From the NCBI RefSeq assembly GCF_007970665.1, contig NZ_CP042430.1, positions 4,154,001 to 4,218,000 of the forward strand: 64,000 bases of DNA, given 5' to 3'. The notes beneath the pieces were generated by a model. It was not told the DNA's origin. It was given only the letters and a program-made list of their open reading frames with translations, and made no database searches. Both the position numbers and the translations under genes were made by a program. Shown here piece by piece: positions 14,974-24,162 of the stretch. The DNA comes from Baekduia soli. Its GTDB lineage: Bacteria; Actinomycetota; Thermoleophilia; Solirubrobacterales; Solirubrobacteraceae. Within the stretch, counting starts at the first letter, position 1. Each line of letters starts with the position of its first letter.

Positions 14974-15018
14974 ACCGCGAACCTAGGCGTGGCCGCGTGC
15001 CGCGGGGCGCGCGCGGTG

Positions 15019-15486
15019 TCACGAGACTGCGGAGGAGGCGTGCCGGATCGCGCGCGCCACGGCATCGGCCGCGTCGGTCGCGGCGACGATGCCCTCCGTG
15101 TCCCACGTCCCCAGCCCGAACACCGGCGTCCCGGTCTTCAGCGCGAAGGCGATCTCCGAGAGCGTGCCCGCTCCTCCGCCGATCGCGATGACCGCGTCGG
15201 CACTGCGCACGATGAGCCCGTTGCGAAGCTCGCCGAGCCCCGTGGCCACGGCAACGTCGACCCAGCCGTTGGCGGCGCGGCGGTCGTCGCCGGGCAGCAG
15301 GGCCAGCGTGCGGCCGCGCCGGGACTTCGCGCCGCGGCACGCAGCCTCCATCACGCCGCCGAGCCCGCCGGTCACGACGACCGCACCGGCCTCGGCGAGC
15401 GCTGCGCCGACCTCCTCCGCCAGCCAGGCCTGGCCGGCGTCGGCCTCGCCGCTGCCGACGACCGCGACGTACGACTCCCCGGCCAC
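15019..15486 (-). CDS. LOG-family (SLOG, TIGR00725-like) nucleotide-binding protein
   Basis: 155 residues from the GTG at 15484-15486 (VAGESYVAVVGSGEADAG). It has the Rossmann-like features of the lysine-decarboxylase-like/SLOG family: VVGSG near the start, VVTGGLGGVMEAACRGA, and GGGAGTLSEIAFALKTGTPV, the equivalent of the PGGxGTxxE motif. Relatives bind or hydrolyse nucleotides; the exact substrate of this short subgroup is not established. It begins about 14 bp after the leuS stop, so it is probably co-transcribed with leuS. Confidence 0.8.
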   Translation of the reverse strand: MAGESYVAVVGSGEADAGQAWLAEEVGAALAEAGAVVVTGGLGGVMEAACRGAKSRRGRTLALLPGDDRRAANGWVDVAVATGLGELRNGLIVRSADAVIAIGGGAGTLSEIAFALKTGTPVFGLGTWDTEGIVAATDAADAVARAIRHASSAVS

Positions 15487-15499
15487 GGCGACGCCGCTC

Positions 15500-17958
15500 T
15501 CAGCCGCGGACGACGACGTTGACGAGCTTGCCAGGCACCACGATCTCCTTGACGACGTCCTTGCCGTCGATGTGGGCGCGCACGTTGGGCTGGGCCCGGG
15601 CCAGCTCGAGCAGCACGTCCTTCGCGGCACCCGTGGGCGCCTCGACGCGGTCGCGGACCTTGCCGTTGACCTGGACGACCAGCTCGAACGTGTCGGTCTC
15701 CAGGAACGCGGGGTCGGGCGCCGGCCAGGGCTCCTCCCACACGCGCCGCCCGGTGAGGCGCTCGTAGGCGTCGGCGCTCACGTGCGGGGCGAACGGGAAC
15801 AGCAGCGAGGCGGCGGTGGCCAGGACGAAGCGCACGCTGCCGGGGTCGGCGGCCCCGCGCTTCTCGATCGTGACCTCGTTGAGCAGCTCCATGACCGCGG
15901 CGATCGCCGTGTTGAAGGCGAACCGCTGGTCCAAGTCGTTGGTGACCTTCTCCATGGCCCAGTGGGCCTTGCGCACGATGCGCAGCGCGTCGGGGTCCAG
16001 GTCGTCGGGCACCCCGACGTCGGGCAGCTCGTCGGCGGCCTGCGCGGAGGTGCGCCACAGCCGTCCGAGGAAGCGGTGCATGCCCTCCACGCCCGAGTCC
16101 GACCAGTCGGCGTCCTGGTCGGGCGGCCCGATGAACAGGATGTAGCAGCGGGCGGTGTCGGCCCCGAAGCGCTCGACGATCTCCGAGGGGGGCACCACGT
16201 TGCCCTTGTTCTTGGACATCTTGGCGCCGTCCTTGGTGATCATCCCCTGCGTGAACAGGCGCGCGAATGGCTCCTGCACGGAGAGGTGGCCCAGGTCGGC
16301 CAGCGCCTTGATGAAGAAGCGCGCGTAGAGCAGGTGCAGGATGGCGTGCTCGACCCCGCCGATGTACTGGTCGACGGGCATCCACTCGGCCAGGATCGCG
16401 GGATCCCAGGCCTGCTGGTCGTTGCGCGCGTCGCAGTAGCGCAGGAAGTACCAGGACGAGTCGACGAACGTGTCCATCGTGTCGGTCTCGCGCAGGGCGG
16501 GACCGCCGCAGGCCGGGCAGGTCGTGTGGACCCAGTCCTCGGCGGCGGCCAGCGGCGACTTGCCCTTGGGCTTGTAGTCGGTGACGTCGGGCAGCACGAC
16601 CGGGAGCTGGTCGGCCGGGACCGGGACGATGCCGTCGCGCTCGCAGTGCACGATGGGGATCGGCGCGCCCCAGTAGCGCTGGCGCGAGACCAGCCAGTCT
16701 CGCAGCCGGTAGTTGACCGACCGGTGGCCCTTGCCCTCGCGGTCCAGCCAGTCGACGATCCGGTCCAGGGCCTCGCGGTTGCCCAGCCCGTCGAAGTCCG
16801 GATGGGAGTCCACGAGCGGGCCGTCGCCGGTGTAGGGCAGCTCGTCGTCGCCCTCGGGGCCGGCGATGACCCGGCGGATCGGCAGGTCGTAGACCTCGGC
16901 GAACGCGTGGTCGCGCTCGTCGTGGGCCGGCACGGCCATGATCGCGCCGGTGCCGTACTCCATGAGCACGTAGTCGGCGACGTACATCGGCAGCGCCTCG
17001 CCGTTGACGGGGTTGATGACGTGGCGGCCCAGGAAGACGCCCGTCTTGGGCTTGTCGGTGTCGCCGCGCTCCTCGACGGACTCGCCCATCGCGTGGTTGA
17101 TGTAGTCGCGCACCTCCTGCTCGCGCCCCGTGCCGGCGATGAGCCGCTCGAGGTCGGGGTGCTCGGGGCCATCACGAAGAACGTCGCCCCGAACAGCGTG
17201 TCGGGGCGAGTCGTGAACACGGGGTAGTCGATGCCCACCTCCGCGCAGTGGAAGGTGACCTCCGCACCCTCCGAGCGTCCGATCCAGTTGCGCTGCATCG
17301 TCTTGACGTGCTCGGGCCACGTGATCGTGTCGAGGTCCTCGACCAGGCGGTCGGCGTAGTCGGTGATGCGGAAGAACCACTGCTCGAGCTGGCGCACCTC
17401 GACCTCGTGGCCGCAGCGCTCACAGCGCCCGTCGATGACCTGCTCGTTGGCCAGAACCGTCGCGTCGTGGGGACACCACTTGACCGCGGCGTCCTTGCGG
17501 TAGGCCAGCCCGCTCTCGAAGAGCTGCAGGAAGATCCACTGCGTCCAGCGGTAGTACTCGGGCTGATGGGTGGCCAGCTCCCGGGACCAGTCGATGGAGA
17601 TGCCCCACTCGCGGAACTGCTTCTGGAAGGACTTGATCGCCGCCTCGGTCGACTCGCGCGGGTGCTGGCCCGTGCGGATAGCGTGGTTCTCGGCCGGCAG
17701 CCCGAACGCGTCATAGCCCATGGGGTGCAGGACCCGCCGGCCCGTGCGCCGGTGGAAGTGCGCCACCGCGTCGCCGACGGAGTAGACCTTGAGGTGGCCG
17801 ATGTGCGGCTCGCCGCTGGGGTACGGGAGCATCTCCAGGACGTAGGACTTGGGCGCCCCGCCGACCTCGTCGTTGGACACCTCCCAGGTGCGCTCGTCGG
17901 CCCACACCTGCTGCCAGCGAGGCTCGATGTCCTTCGGGTCGTAGCGATAGTCGGCCAC
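15500..17958 (-). CDS. leuS: leucyl-tRNA synthetase with an apparent -1 frameshift
   Basis: Charges tRNA-Leu. From the GTG at 17956-17958 ([20 protein letters not shown]) it shows the class I HIGH motif ([13 protein letters not shown]), two zinc knuckles (CERCGHE and CPACGGP), an editing domain and the KMSKS motif ([12 protein letters not shown]). The reading frame breaks near 17164: the upstream part reads [10 protein letters not shown] then nonsense, while the next frame resumes [17 protein letters not shown]. Restoring one G in the coding strand (CCGAG to CCGGAG) gives an uninterrupted protein of about 820 residues. As leuS is essential and this is the only copy visible, a sequencing error is the likeliest cause. 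Confidence 0.9.
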
Positions 17959-18492
17959 GTTCTGCAGGCTACAGCGAGGACGCCCGCTGCCGATCGACGG
18001 GGAGAGCCATGCCCAAGCCCCTCCGCCGCCTGCTCCGTCACCGCCGCGCACGTCGCGGCGGCAGCGCCCGCTTCATGCTGGCGATGCCGCTGCCCGCCTG
18101 CGCCTGACCCACCTGCCCGCCGTCGCGCCGGCGGCGGCGCGCCTGGGGTCGGCGCGTGGGCTCCTGCGCGACCCCGGCCCCGTCGAGCGCAGCGAGGGCC
18201 TCCAGCGCAACCCCGGCTCGCGCCGGCTGGCCGACCGCGGCTGGCGGCCCCTGTGGTTCGAGGTGCGCATCGCCGTCGGCGACGGCCATGATCATGAGTT
18301 CATCCACTCGCTCGTGTGGGGCGAGCCGGGCCGGCCCGCCGCCGAGGAGGAGCCGGGCCACGCCCTCGAGGAGGCGCTGCGGCAGCTGCGCGGTCGCGAC
18401 AGCTACGCGTCGGGCACAGGACGGGCCGTCGGGCGTCCTCGGCTGATCGTGTTCTTGCGGTCCCGCGGCGGCCCGGACCTACCATCCCCGGC
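17959..18492. other. 534-bp stretch without a supported gene
   Basis: It lies between divergently oriented leuS and the DivIVA-like gene. A rightward frame without a normal start reads RLADRGWRPLWFEVRIAVGD then GHDHEFIHSLVWGEPG (about 18220-18325), which is protein-like, but I cannot assign it. A 32-codon ORF at 18009-18107 begins [13 protein letters not shown] after GGAGAG. Either a small gene with an indel or plain spacer. Confidence 0.3.
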
Positions 18493-19335
18493 GTGGAGGA
18501 TCGCTTCACCGACCATCCGCCCGAGGATACGGCTCGGCGCGCGCCGAGCGCCGGCGGGCTGGACGACCTCGACGACCTGGCGGCGTCCTTCGCCCCCAAG
18601 CGCCCGCTGAGCGGCATCTCGGTCGCCTCGGCCAAGGTCGCGGCCATCGTGGAGGCGGCCGAGCGCGCCGCCGAGGACCTGCGCACCAAGACCGAGGAGC
18701 GCGTCCGGGAGCGCATCGCGGAGGCCGACCGCGCCGCCGACCTGCGGGTCGAGGCGGCCGAGGCCGAGGCCCGGGAGATCGTCGACGCCGCCCGCCGCGA
18801 GGCCGCCGCCGTCGAGGCCGAGGCGCGCGAGTCGGTGCGCCAGATCCACGACGACGCCGCGCGGGTCCGCGAGGAGGCCGAGCACCGCCGGCACGCCGCG
18901 GTGCAGGAGGCCCAGGACGAGGCCGCCCTGGTCCGCGCCGAGGCCGAGGCCTACGTCGAGGAGGTCAAGCGCGGCGCCAAGAGCGACGCGCGCGACATCA
19001 TCCAGGAGGCCCACGACGCCGCACGCGGCGTGCTCCACGACGGCACCACTCTCTCCGGCCACCTCGAGGAGCTCAGCGACTCGCTGCGGCGCAACGCCGA
19101 GCGCCTGCTCAACGACGTCAAGCTCGCCCACGCGCGCCTGACCGCCGACCTCGAACAGGCCACGCCCGCCGGCGCCACCGACCCCGCGCCGCGGGCGACG
19201 CGGACGACCGCACCCTCCCGTCGTGGCGCGGCGCGCGCCGACGCCCCCGCGGCGGCGTCACCGCCGGCGCCCGGCCGCCGCGCCGAGCCCGACGAGGACT
19301 TCGACGTGCCGGAGTTCGTCCCCGGCCGCCGCTGA
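18493..19335 (+). CDS. DivIVA-like coiled-coil protein
   Basis: 280 residues from a GTG (VEDRFTDHPPEDTARR). It has an acidic N-terminus and then about 170 residues of uninterrupted alanine/glutamate-rich coiled coil (AAERAAEDLRTKTEERVRE, EAEAREIVDAARREAAAVE, ARVREEAEHRRHAAVQ). A Pro/Ala linker and an acidic C-terminal tip (DEDFDVPEFVPGRR) follow. Proteins of this build in actinobacteria are polar or septal scaffolds related to DivIVA/Wag31, but the canonical N-terminal membrane-binding motif is not evident. It may instead be an ATP-synthase-b-like or other structural coiled coil. Confidence 0.6.
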   Translation: MEDRFTDHPPEDTARRAPSAGGLDDLDDLAASFAPKRPLSGISVASAKVAAIVEAAERAAEDLRTKTEERVRERIAEADRAADLRVEAAEAEAREIVDAARREAAAVEAEARESVRQIHDDAARVREEAEHRRHAAVQEAQDEAALVRAEAEAYVEEVKRGAKSDARDIIQEAHDAARGVLHDGTTLSGHLEELSDSLRRNAERLLNDVKLAHARLTADLEQATPAGATDPAPRATRTTAPSRRGAARADAPAAASPPAPGRRAEPDEDFDVPEFVPGRR

Positions 19336-19401
19336 GGCGCCGCGCGGGCGGGCGCCGGCCGTCCGTCCTCCGGGCGACGGTGTTAAGATGGATCTCGACC
19401 T

Positions 19402-19477
<76 letters not shown>

Positions 19478-19480
19478 ACA

Positions 19481-19508
19481 CGAAGGGCCCGCTCCGGCGG
19501 GCCCTTCG
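19481..19508. terminator. bidirectional hairpin terminator after tRNA-Ala
   Basis: CGAAGGGCCCGC (19481-19492) pairs perfectly with GCGGGCCCTTCG (19497-19508) around a TCCG loop. It sits between the rightward tRNA and the convergent leftward gene ending at 19533, so it could stop both. Confidence 0.75.
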
Positions 19509-19532
19509 TGCGTCCGGCCGGGGCAGGCCCGG

Positions 19533-19955
19533 TCAGCGCGTCGCGTTCTCGCGCGCGATGCGTGCGAGCGCCTGCAGCATCGCCCAGGCCACCGCGGGCT
19601 GGCTCTGGACGAAGGTCTTGAAGCCGAACAGCGTCTCCGTGAGGCAGCGCAGCTCGGTGTCGGCGGTCACGGTCGCGGCGCGCGCCTGCCCGTCGATGAG
19701 CGCAAGCTCCCCGAAGGAGTCCCCCGGGCCGAGCGTCCGGACGATGGTGCCGCCGATCGTGACCGCGGCCGTCCCCTCGAGGATGATGAAGAACCCGGCG
19801 CCGGTGCGGCCCTCGGTGACGACCTCGCGCCCCGGCGCGAAGACGCGCTCCTTCATGCCCTTGGCGAGTCGCCGCCGGTCGCGCTTGGAGAGCCCCGCGA
19901 AGAGGGGGATCCCCTCGAGCACATCGGCGATCGGCGGGGCAGAGGTGGTGGCCAT
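19533..19955 (-). CDS. cyclic-nucleotide-binding domain protein
   Basis: 140 residues from MATTSAPPIADVLEG. It is a single cNMP-binding domain: IPLFAGLSKRDRRRLAKGMK, then EVVTEGRTGAGFFIILEGTA, and the phosphate-binding cassette GDSFGELALIDGQARAATV, in which FGELAL...RAATV matches the cAMP-contacting GE and R residues. There is no DNA-binding helix-turn-helix, so it probably acts as a sensor subunit or by protein contact. A cyclase domain protein is encoded in this window at 52072-53406, but no direct link is shown. Confidence 0.85.
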   Translation of the reverse strand: MATTSAPPIADVLEGIPLFAGLSKRDRRRLAKGMKERVFAPGREVVTEGRTGAGFFIILEGTAAVTIGGTIVRTLGPGDSFGELALIDGQARAATVTADTELRCLTETLFGFKTFVQSQPAVAWAMLQALARIARENATR

Positions 19956-20065
19956 GCCGCAGTATTCCCCAAAGCGGGGCCGCCGCGCCAACGTCCGGTG
20001 CGGGCGCCTGCGCAGCCGGCCGCGCGCGGCGCGACGATCGCGAGCCGGTGCCGACCGGACCAGGC

Positions 20066-21979
20066 TCAGCCCGTCACCGGGCGGCCCATGTCCCCGGCGA
20101 CCTCGCGCTGGGTCAGCGCACGCCTGTAGATCCGGATCTCGTCGAGCGTGCCCCTGAAGCCGGAGCCGATGCGCAAGGCGCCGCGGCCTGGGAGCAGGGC
20201 TCCAGATGTCCTGGTCGACCCCGACCGCACACCGTTGACGTAGAGAACGAGGTACGCACCGTCATACGTGATGGCGACGTGGCTCCAGGCCCGTCGGGCC
20301 AGTCCCTTCTGCGCCCGCACGCGGCTGATGTGGCGCGCCGTCACGAGCCGGGCGCCGGGGCGACGACCGTCGCTGGCGTACAACCCGTAGCTCATGCTTC
20401 CCTGCAGACCCTTCACGAGGATCACCCGCTGGCCGGCGGCAGCCGTCGGGCGGACCCAGGCCTCGAGCGTCATGCGCCGCGAGAGCCGGAGTGCCGGGGC
20501 GTCCGGGATCGTGACGTGGGCCCCGTGACCGTCGAAGGTCATTGCGCGACCGAACCGACCGGATGCCGTCCGCCTGCCGCCATGGCGGTGACCGTCGAGA
20601 CCGTGCCCAGAGGTGTCGGTGATCACCGTCCCCTTGAGCTCGTCGAAGCCATAGGCCGCGACGAGCCCGCTCGGCGTCGCGACTCCGCCGCCGCCCGCGG
20701 ACGGCAAGGGGGCCGCAGACCCGCCGGAGCCGGGGGCCGGGCCGGGCCCTTGCGGGGGCGAGGGCCCGTTGGTCCGTCCGGGAGGCTGCGGACCACTCGG
20801 TGTCGGCGCCGGGCTGGAATCAACGGGCACGGTGGTCGTCGAGCCGAACTCGAACGCGCCGGCGTCGGGGCCACGCCCGGCGAACCGGACGTCGCCCATC
20901 ACATCGAATGCCGGAAACGTCGACGGGTCCCCGGCATCCACCACCGGCGACCCCGCGAGCGGGCTCCCGTCGGGGTTGAGCTTGAGCGAGGCGACCTGCA
21001 CGTCCGTGGACCCGCACTTCTGCGATGTCCACACGTTGTGCGAGTAGGTCGCCCGAACCGCGTCACAGCTCGTGCTCATCCCGACCCCGGCGTTGCCGAC
21101 CCACGTCTGCGACTGCCCTGTGTCCGCCGCCGAGTTGACCTGGATCTTCTGGCGCCCAGGGAAGGTGTTGTAGCGGACGTCTGCGTCGGCGGCCAAGACG
21201 TCGAGGCTGTAGTAGCCGCAGCCGCTGATGCCGGTCACGGTGTCCCCGAACACGTTCTGCTCGATCAGCACGTCGTCTCGGTCGTTCGTCCGGATGTTCA
21301 TGCACTCGTTGTCGTAGAAGCGGTTGCGCAGGATCTTGATCTGCTGCGGGATCTGATTGACGTTGCCGCAGTTGCAGAACTGAAGCGCGTCGGAGTGCGA
21401 CGACGGGGTCGGGGCACGGAGCCCGTGAAAGACATTGTCGGCGATCGTCAGGCGCAGGTTGGACTGCGGGCTGCGTGTCTGCTCGTAGATGTCCATCATG
21501 TCGCCGTTGGACCACGTCGTCCCGCCGGGTGCGGGCTCGATGACGTTGGCGGAGATCGTCGTGTCGACCGTGCCCTCCACGTAGACCATGTTGTGGATCC
21601 GGGCGTGGCGGACCGTCACGTTGCTGGTGTTGGTCAGTGACACGGCGCCATCGGCCGAAGTGCCGATATAGGTGCCACCGTCGAACGTCGGTCCGCTCGC
21701 GCCGTGCACGTCGAGCAGCGCGATCTGCGCTGAAGGATCGATCTGGAAGGTCACGGCCTTCGTGCACCCGACGTACTGGGCGCCGTAGCTGCCCGCCGGA
21801 ACCGTGATGACGTCCCCACTCCCCGCCGAGGTGCACGCGGCGTCGAAGCTTCGCGCGCCGAGAGGGACCGTGGCAGCGCCGGCGCCGGACACGTTCCATG
21901 CGCCGAGGCCGACCATGAGCACCAGGACGATGCTCGCCGCGCGACGGACCGCCGGGCATCGCCACCGCCACTGGCCCAT
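20066..21979 (-). CDS. secreted right-handed beta-helix protein with C-terminal LamG domain
   Basis: About 637 residues from MGQWRWRCPAVRRAASIVLV, chosen because a signal peptide follows at once (cleavage near SGAGAA). Residues of about 35-370 have the repeating N-I-x-V pattern of a parallel beta-helix (for example VSLTNTSNVTVRHARIHNMV, NLRLTIADNVFHGLR, QQIKILRNRFYDNECMNIR). A Pro/Gly-rich linker follows. The last 210 residues are a concanavalin-like LamG domain (LVAAYGFDELKGTVITDTSG, MTLEAWVRPTAAAGQRVILV, LDEIRIYRRALTQREV). It is probably extracellular carbohydrate-binding or polysaccharide-acting; no catalytic motif was identified. Confidence 0.8.
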   Translation of the reverse strand: MGQWRWRCPAVRRAASIVLVLMVGLGAWNVSGAGAATVPLGARSFDAACTSAGSGDVITVPAGSYGAQYVGCTKAVTFQIDPSAQIALLDVHGASGPTFDGGTYIGTSADGAVSLTNTSNVTVRHARIHNMVYVEGTVDTTISANVIEPAPGGTTWSNGDMMDIYEQTRSPQSNLRLTIADNVFHGLRAPTPSSHSDALQFCNCGNVNQIPQQIKILRNRFYDNECMNIRTNDRDDVLIEQNVFGDTVTGISGCGYYSLDVLAADADVRYNTFPGRQKIQVNSAADTGQSQTWVGNAGVGMSTSCDAVRATYSHNVWTSQKCGSTDVQVASLKLNPDGSPLAGSPVVDAGDPSTFPAFDVMGDVRFAGRGPDAGAFEFGSTTTVPVDSSPAPTPSGPQPPGRTNGPSPPQGPGPAPGSGGSAAPLPSAGGGGVATPSGLVAAYGFDELKGTVITDTSGHGLDGHRHGGRRTASGRFGRAMTFDGHGAHVTIPDAPALRLSRRMTLEAWVRPTAAAGQRVILVKGLQGSMSYGLYASDGRRPGARLVTARHISRVRAQKGLARRAWSHVAITYDGAYLVLYVNGVRSGSTRTSGALLPGRGALRIGSGFRGTLDEIRIYRRALTQREVAGDMGRPVTG

Positions 21980-22254
21980 GGGGCTCGGTGAGCCTGGCCG
22001 AATCGAGCCTTCGAGCGTCGCGACGCGGTCAGAGGTGGTCAGGCGCGAGGTGGTCGACACGAGATTCGGGGCCTTCGGTCTCGGAACACGGACAAGCGCA
22101 CGCACCGCCGCCCGACGAGGTCACGCCGACCGGGTGTGCGCCACGAAGCGAGACCGACGCGCGAGGGGCCTGGACCCCCGCCCCGTGCGCCGGAGCGCAC
22201 GTTGTAGCACATCTGTGCTGACGGCTCGGACCCCCTGGCCGCTACCGTCCCCCC

Positions 22255-22743
22255 ATGCGCCACGGCCGGACCATCGCGGGCGTCGCCCTGGCCGTGCTCG
22301 CCGCCGACGCGGCCACGAAGGCCGTGGCCACCCACGCGCTCGCCGGCCGGGGCGCGGTCCACGTCGCCGGCGACCTGCACCTGCTGCTGTACCGCAACCA
22401 CGGCGGCCCGGCGGGCCTGCTGCCCGGGCACCCCGTGCTCGTGTCGGTCCTGGCGCTGGTGGCCCTCGGGGCCATGGTCGCGGTGGCGCGGGTCGTGCAG
22501 ACCCGGCTGGGCGCCGTTGCCGTCGGCCTGATGCTCGGGGGCGGGCTGGGAAACCTCGCCGACCGACTCCTGCGCGCGCCCGGCCCGCTGCGCGGCGGCG
22601 TCGTCGACTGGATCCAGCCCCGCACCCACGGGGCGAGCATGAACCTCGCCGACCTGTCGCTGAACGCCGCGCTCGCGGTCGGGCTGCTCGTGCTGCTGGC
22701 CGGCGCCGTGCGGGCGCGCCGGCCGGGGCCCGCCGTCAGCTGA
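22255..22743 (+). CDS. lspA: lipoprotein signal peptidase (signal peptidase II)
   Basis: 162 residues with four predicted membrane helices. Conserved boxes: LAADAATKAVA in helix 1, LYRNHGGPAGLL (the RNxGAAFG equivalent), GGGLGNLADRLL with the first catalytic Asp, VVDWI, and MNLADLSLN with the second catalytic Asp. It cleaves prolipoproteins after lipidation. The box sequences diverge somewhat from the usual RNxGAAF form (HGGPAG), but both catalytic Asp contexts are present. Confidence 0.88.
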   Translation: MRHGRTIAGVALAVLAADAATKAVATHALAGRGAVHVAGDLHLLLYRNHGGPAGLLPGHPVLVSVLALVALGAMVAVARVVQTRLGAVAVGLMLGGGLGNLADRLLRAPGPLRGGVVDWIQPRTHGASMNLADLSLNAALAVGLLVLLAGAVRARRPGPAVS

Positions 22744-22744
22744 T

Positions 22745-23045
22745 CGTCGCGAGCCGCGGCGAGGCCGGCGCCGCGCGTGCGGGCGCGGTCAGCGCCGCGT
22801 GGTCGATCGGCAGGAACGCGTGGACCGCCGGGGTCGAACTGGCGGCCCCGCAGCCCGACGATCTCGGCCACGACGTCCTCGATGCTCGCAGGGACGCGCG
22901 TGGACGAACGCGTCGAAGACGTGGGCGACGTCGGCGATCCGCCCCGTCATAGCAGCAGCACGAGGATCTCCAGGCTGTCGTCGACGATGAGGATGTGGAT
23001 GTCCCGGTGAGCAAGCCCGGGAGCGTCGATGAGCAGGTTTGCGGG
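22745..23045 (-). pseudogene. remnant of an HD-GYP response regulator
   Basis: Pieces in different leftward frames read as one degraded protein. DIHILIVDDSLEILVLL (about 22960-23010) looks like the start of a receiver domain. MTGRIADVAHVFDAFVHA (about 22890-22950), then VPASIEDVVAEIVGLRGRQF and DPAVHAFLPIDHAAL, follow the end of an HD-GYP domain (RIADVFDA...GxQFDPxxxxAFL). Most of the middle is missing and at least two frameshifts are needed. HD-GYP proteins degrade cyclic-di-GMP; this copy cannot be functional. Confidence 0.55.
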
Positions 23046-23080
23046 GCATGAGGTGCCCCAACGTGCAGCGCGGCCGTGCG

Positions 23081-23449
23081 TCAGGGACGGACGGGCACGT
23101 CCTCGAGCTCGACGTCCAGGCGCGGGACGTCGCCCCAGAGTTGTTCGAGGCGGTAGAACTCGCGGACCTCGGGCACGAAGATGTGCACCACGATGTCGAA
23201 GTAGTCCATGAGCACCCAGCGCGCCTCGCCCAGGCCCTCGACGCGGCGCGGCAGCATCCCGTGGTCCTTCTTGAGGCCCTCGTGGACGGCGTCGTGGATG
23301 GCCTTGACCTGGCGGTCGGTGTTGCCCGAGCACACGACGAAGAAGTCCGTGTAGCTCGAGACCCCGCGCAGGTCGAGCACGGTGAGGTCGATGGCCTTCT
23401 TGTCGGCCGCGTAGGAGGCCGCGAGCTGCGCGAGGCGCTCCGGGCTCAT
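23081..23449 (-). CDS. rsfS: ribosome silencing factor RsfS
   Basis: 122 residues from MSPERLAQLAASYAADKKAI, with AGGA 8 bp upstream; a longer start at 23491 is possible. The conserved core DLTVLDLRGVSSYTDFFVVC, SGNTDRQVKAIHDAVHEGLK and WVLMDYFDIVVHIFVPEVRE is diagnostic. RsfS binds ribosomal protein L14 and blocks subunit joining in starvation. It is next to nadD, the usual partner. Confidence 0.95.
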   Translation of the reverse strand: MSPERLAQLAASYAADKKAIDLTVLDLRGVSSYTDFFVVCSGNTDRQVKAIHDAVHEGLKKDHGMLPRRVEGLGEARWVLMDYFDIVVHIFVPEVREFYRLEQLWGDVPRLDVELEDVPVRP

Positions 23450-23510
23450 GGTCGTGTCCTGTGGATCCTGCTGAATGGTCTGGCTGGGCAAGACGACGCT
23501 TCCTCCGTGG

Positions 23511-24161
23511 TCATGCTGACGGGGTTGGGGATCCGACCGGGCCCGCGTACAGGCCGTGCTGCGCGATGTACTCGGCGACCGGATCGGTCACCAGGTACCG
23601 GATCGGGCGCCCGGTGACGACACGCCGCCGGACGAGCGAGGACGACACGTCCATCCTTGGGAGATCGAAGAAGTCCGCGCGATCGACGGCGCCGGGGATC
23701 GTCGCCAGCCGCTCCAGGATATCGCCGCGGCGCGCGCCCTCGCGCTCGGCGATGGCCAGCCGTGCGAGGGTCACCACCTCCGCGGGCTCACGCCACGTCG
23801 GGAGGCTGAAGGCCATGTCGCCTCCGACGATGAACGTCAGGTCGTCCCCCGGCAGCGTCGCATGCAGTGCCCTCAGGGTATCGACCGTGTAGGACGCGCC
23901 GCCGCGCTGCACCTCGAGCTCGGAGACCGCGAAGCGCTCGTCACCGGCCACGGCCAGCTCGCACATGGCCACGCGGGCCGCGGCGCCGGGGTCGGACTCG
24001 GCCTCCTTGTGGGGCGGCGCGGCCACCGGCATGAGCAGCACGAGGTCGAGCCCGAGCTGGTCGTGGGCCTCCTGCGCGCAGAGCAGGTGCGCGATGTGCG
24101 GCGGGTTGAACGTGCCGCCGAGGATCCCGACGCGGCGGGCGGGCGGGCCGGACCCCCGCCC
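23511..24161 (-). CDS. nadD: nicotinate-nucleotide adenylyltransferase
   Basis: Adenylates nicotinic acid mononucleotide in NAD synthesis. Recognised by RRVGILGGTFNPPHIAHLL (nucleotidyltransferase T/HxGH motif), LLMPVAAPPHK, FIVGGDMAFSLPTW and the C-terminal DVSSSLVRRRV (the SSTxIR equivalent). The start is unresolved: between the proA stop and RVGILGG no ATG, GTG or TTG is in frame, so either the true start lies inside proA or a base is missing here. The right boundary given is only the last codon clear of proA. Confidence 0.85.
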   Translation of the reverse strand, partial: GRGSGPPARRVGILGGTFNPPHIAHLLCAQEAHDQLGLDLVLLMPVAAPPHKEAESDPGAAARVAMCELAVAGDERFAVSELEVQRGGASYTVDTLRALHATLPGDDLTFIVGGDMAFSLPTWREPAEVVTLARLAIAEREGARRGDILERLATIPGAVDRADFFDLPRMDVSSSLVRRRVVTGRPIRYLVTDPVAEYIAQHGLYAGPVGSPTPSA

Positions 24162-24162
24162 G

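Noticed and set aside
18316-18492. N-terminal extension of the DivIVA-like protein
   Set aside because: The added residues are Arg/Gly-rich and unlike the rest; the GTG at 18493 begins the acidic, coiled-coil-type sequence.
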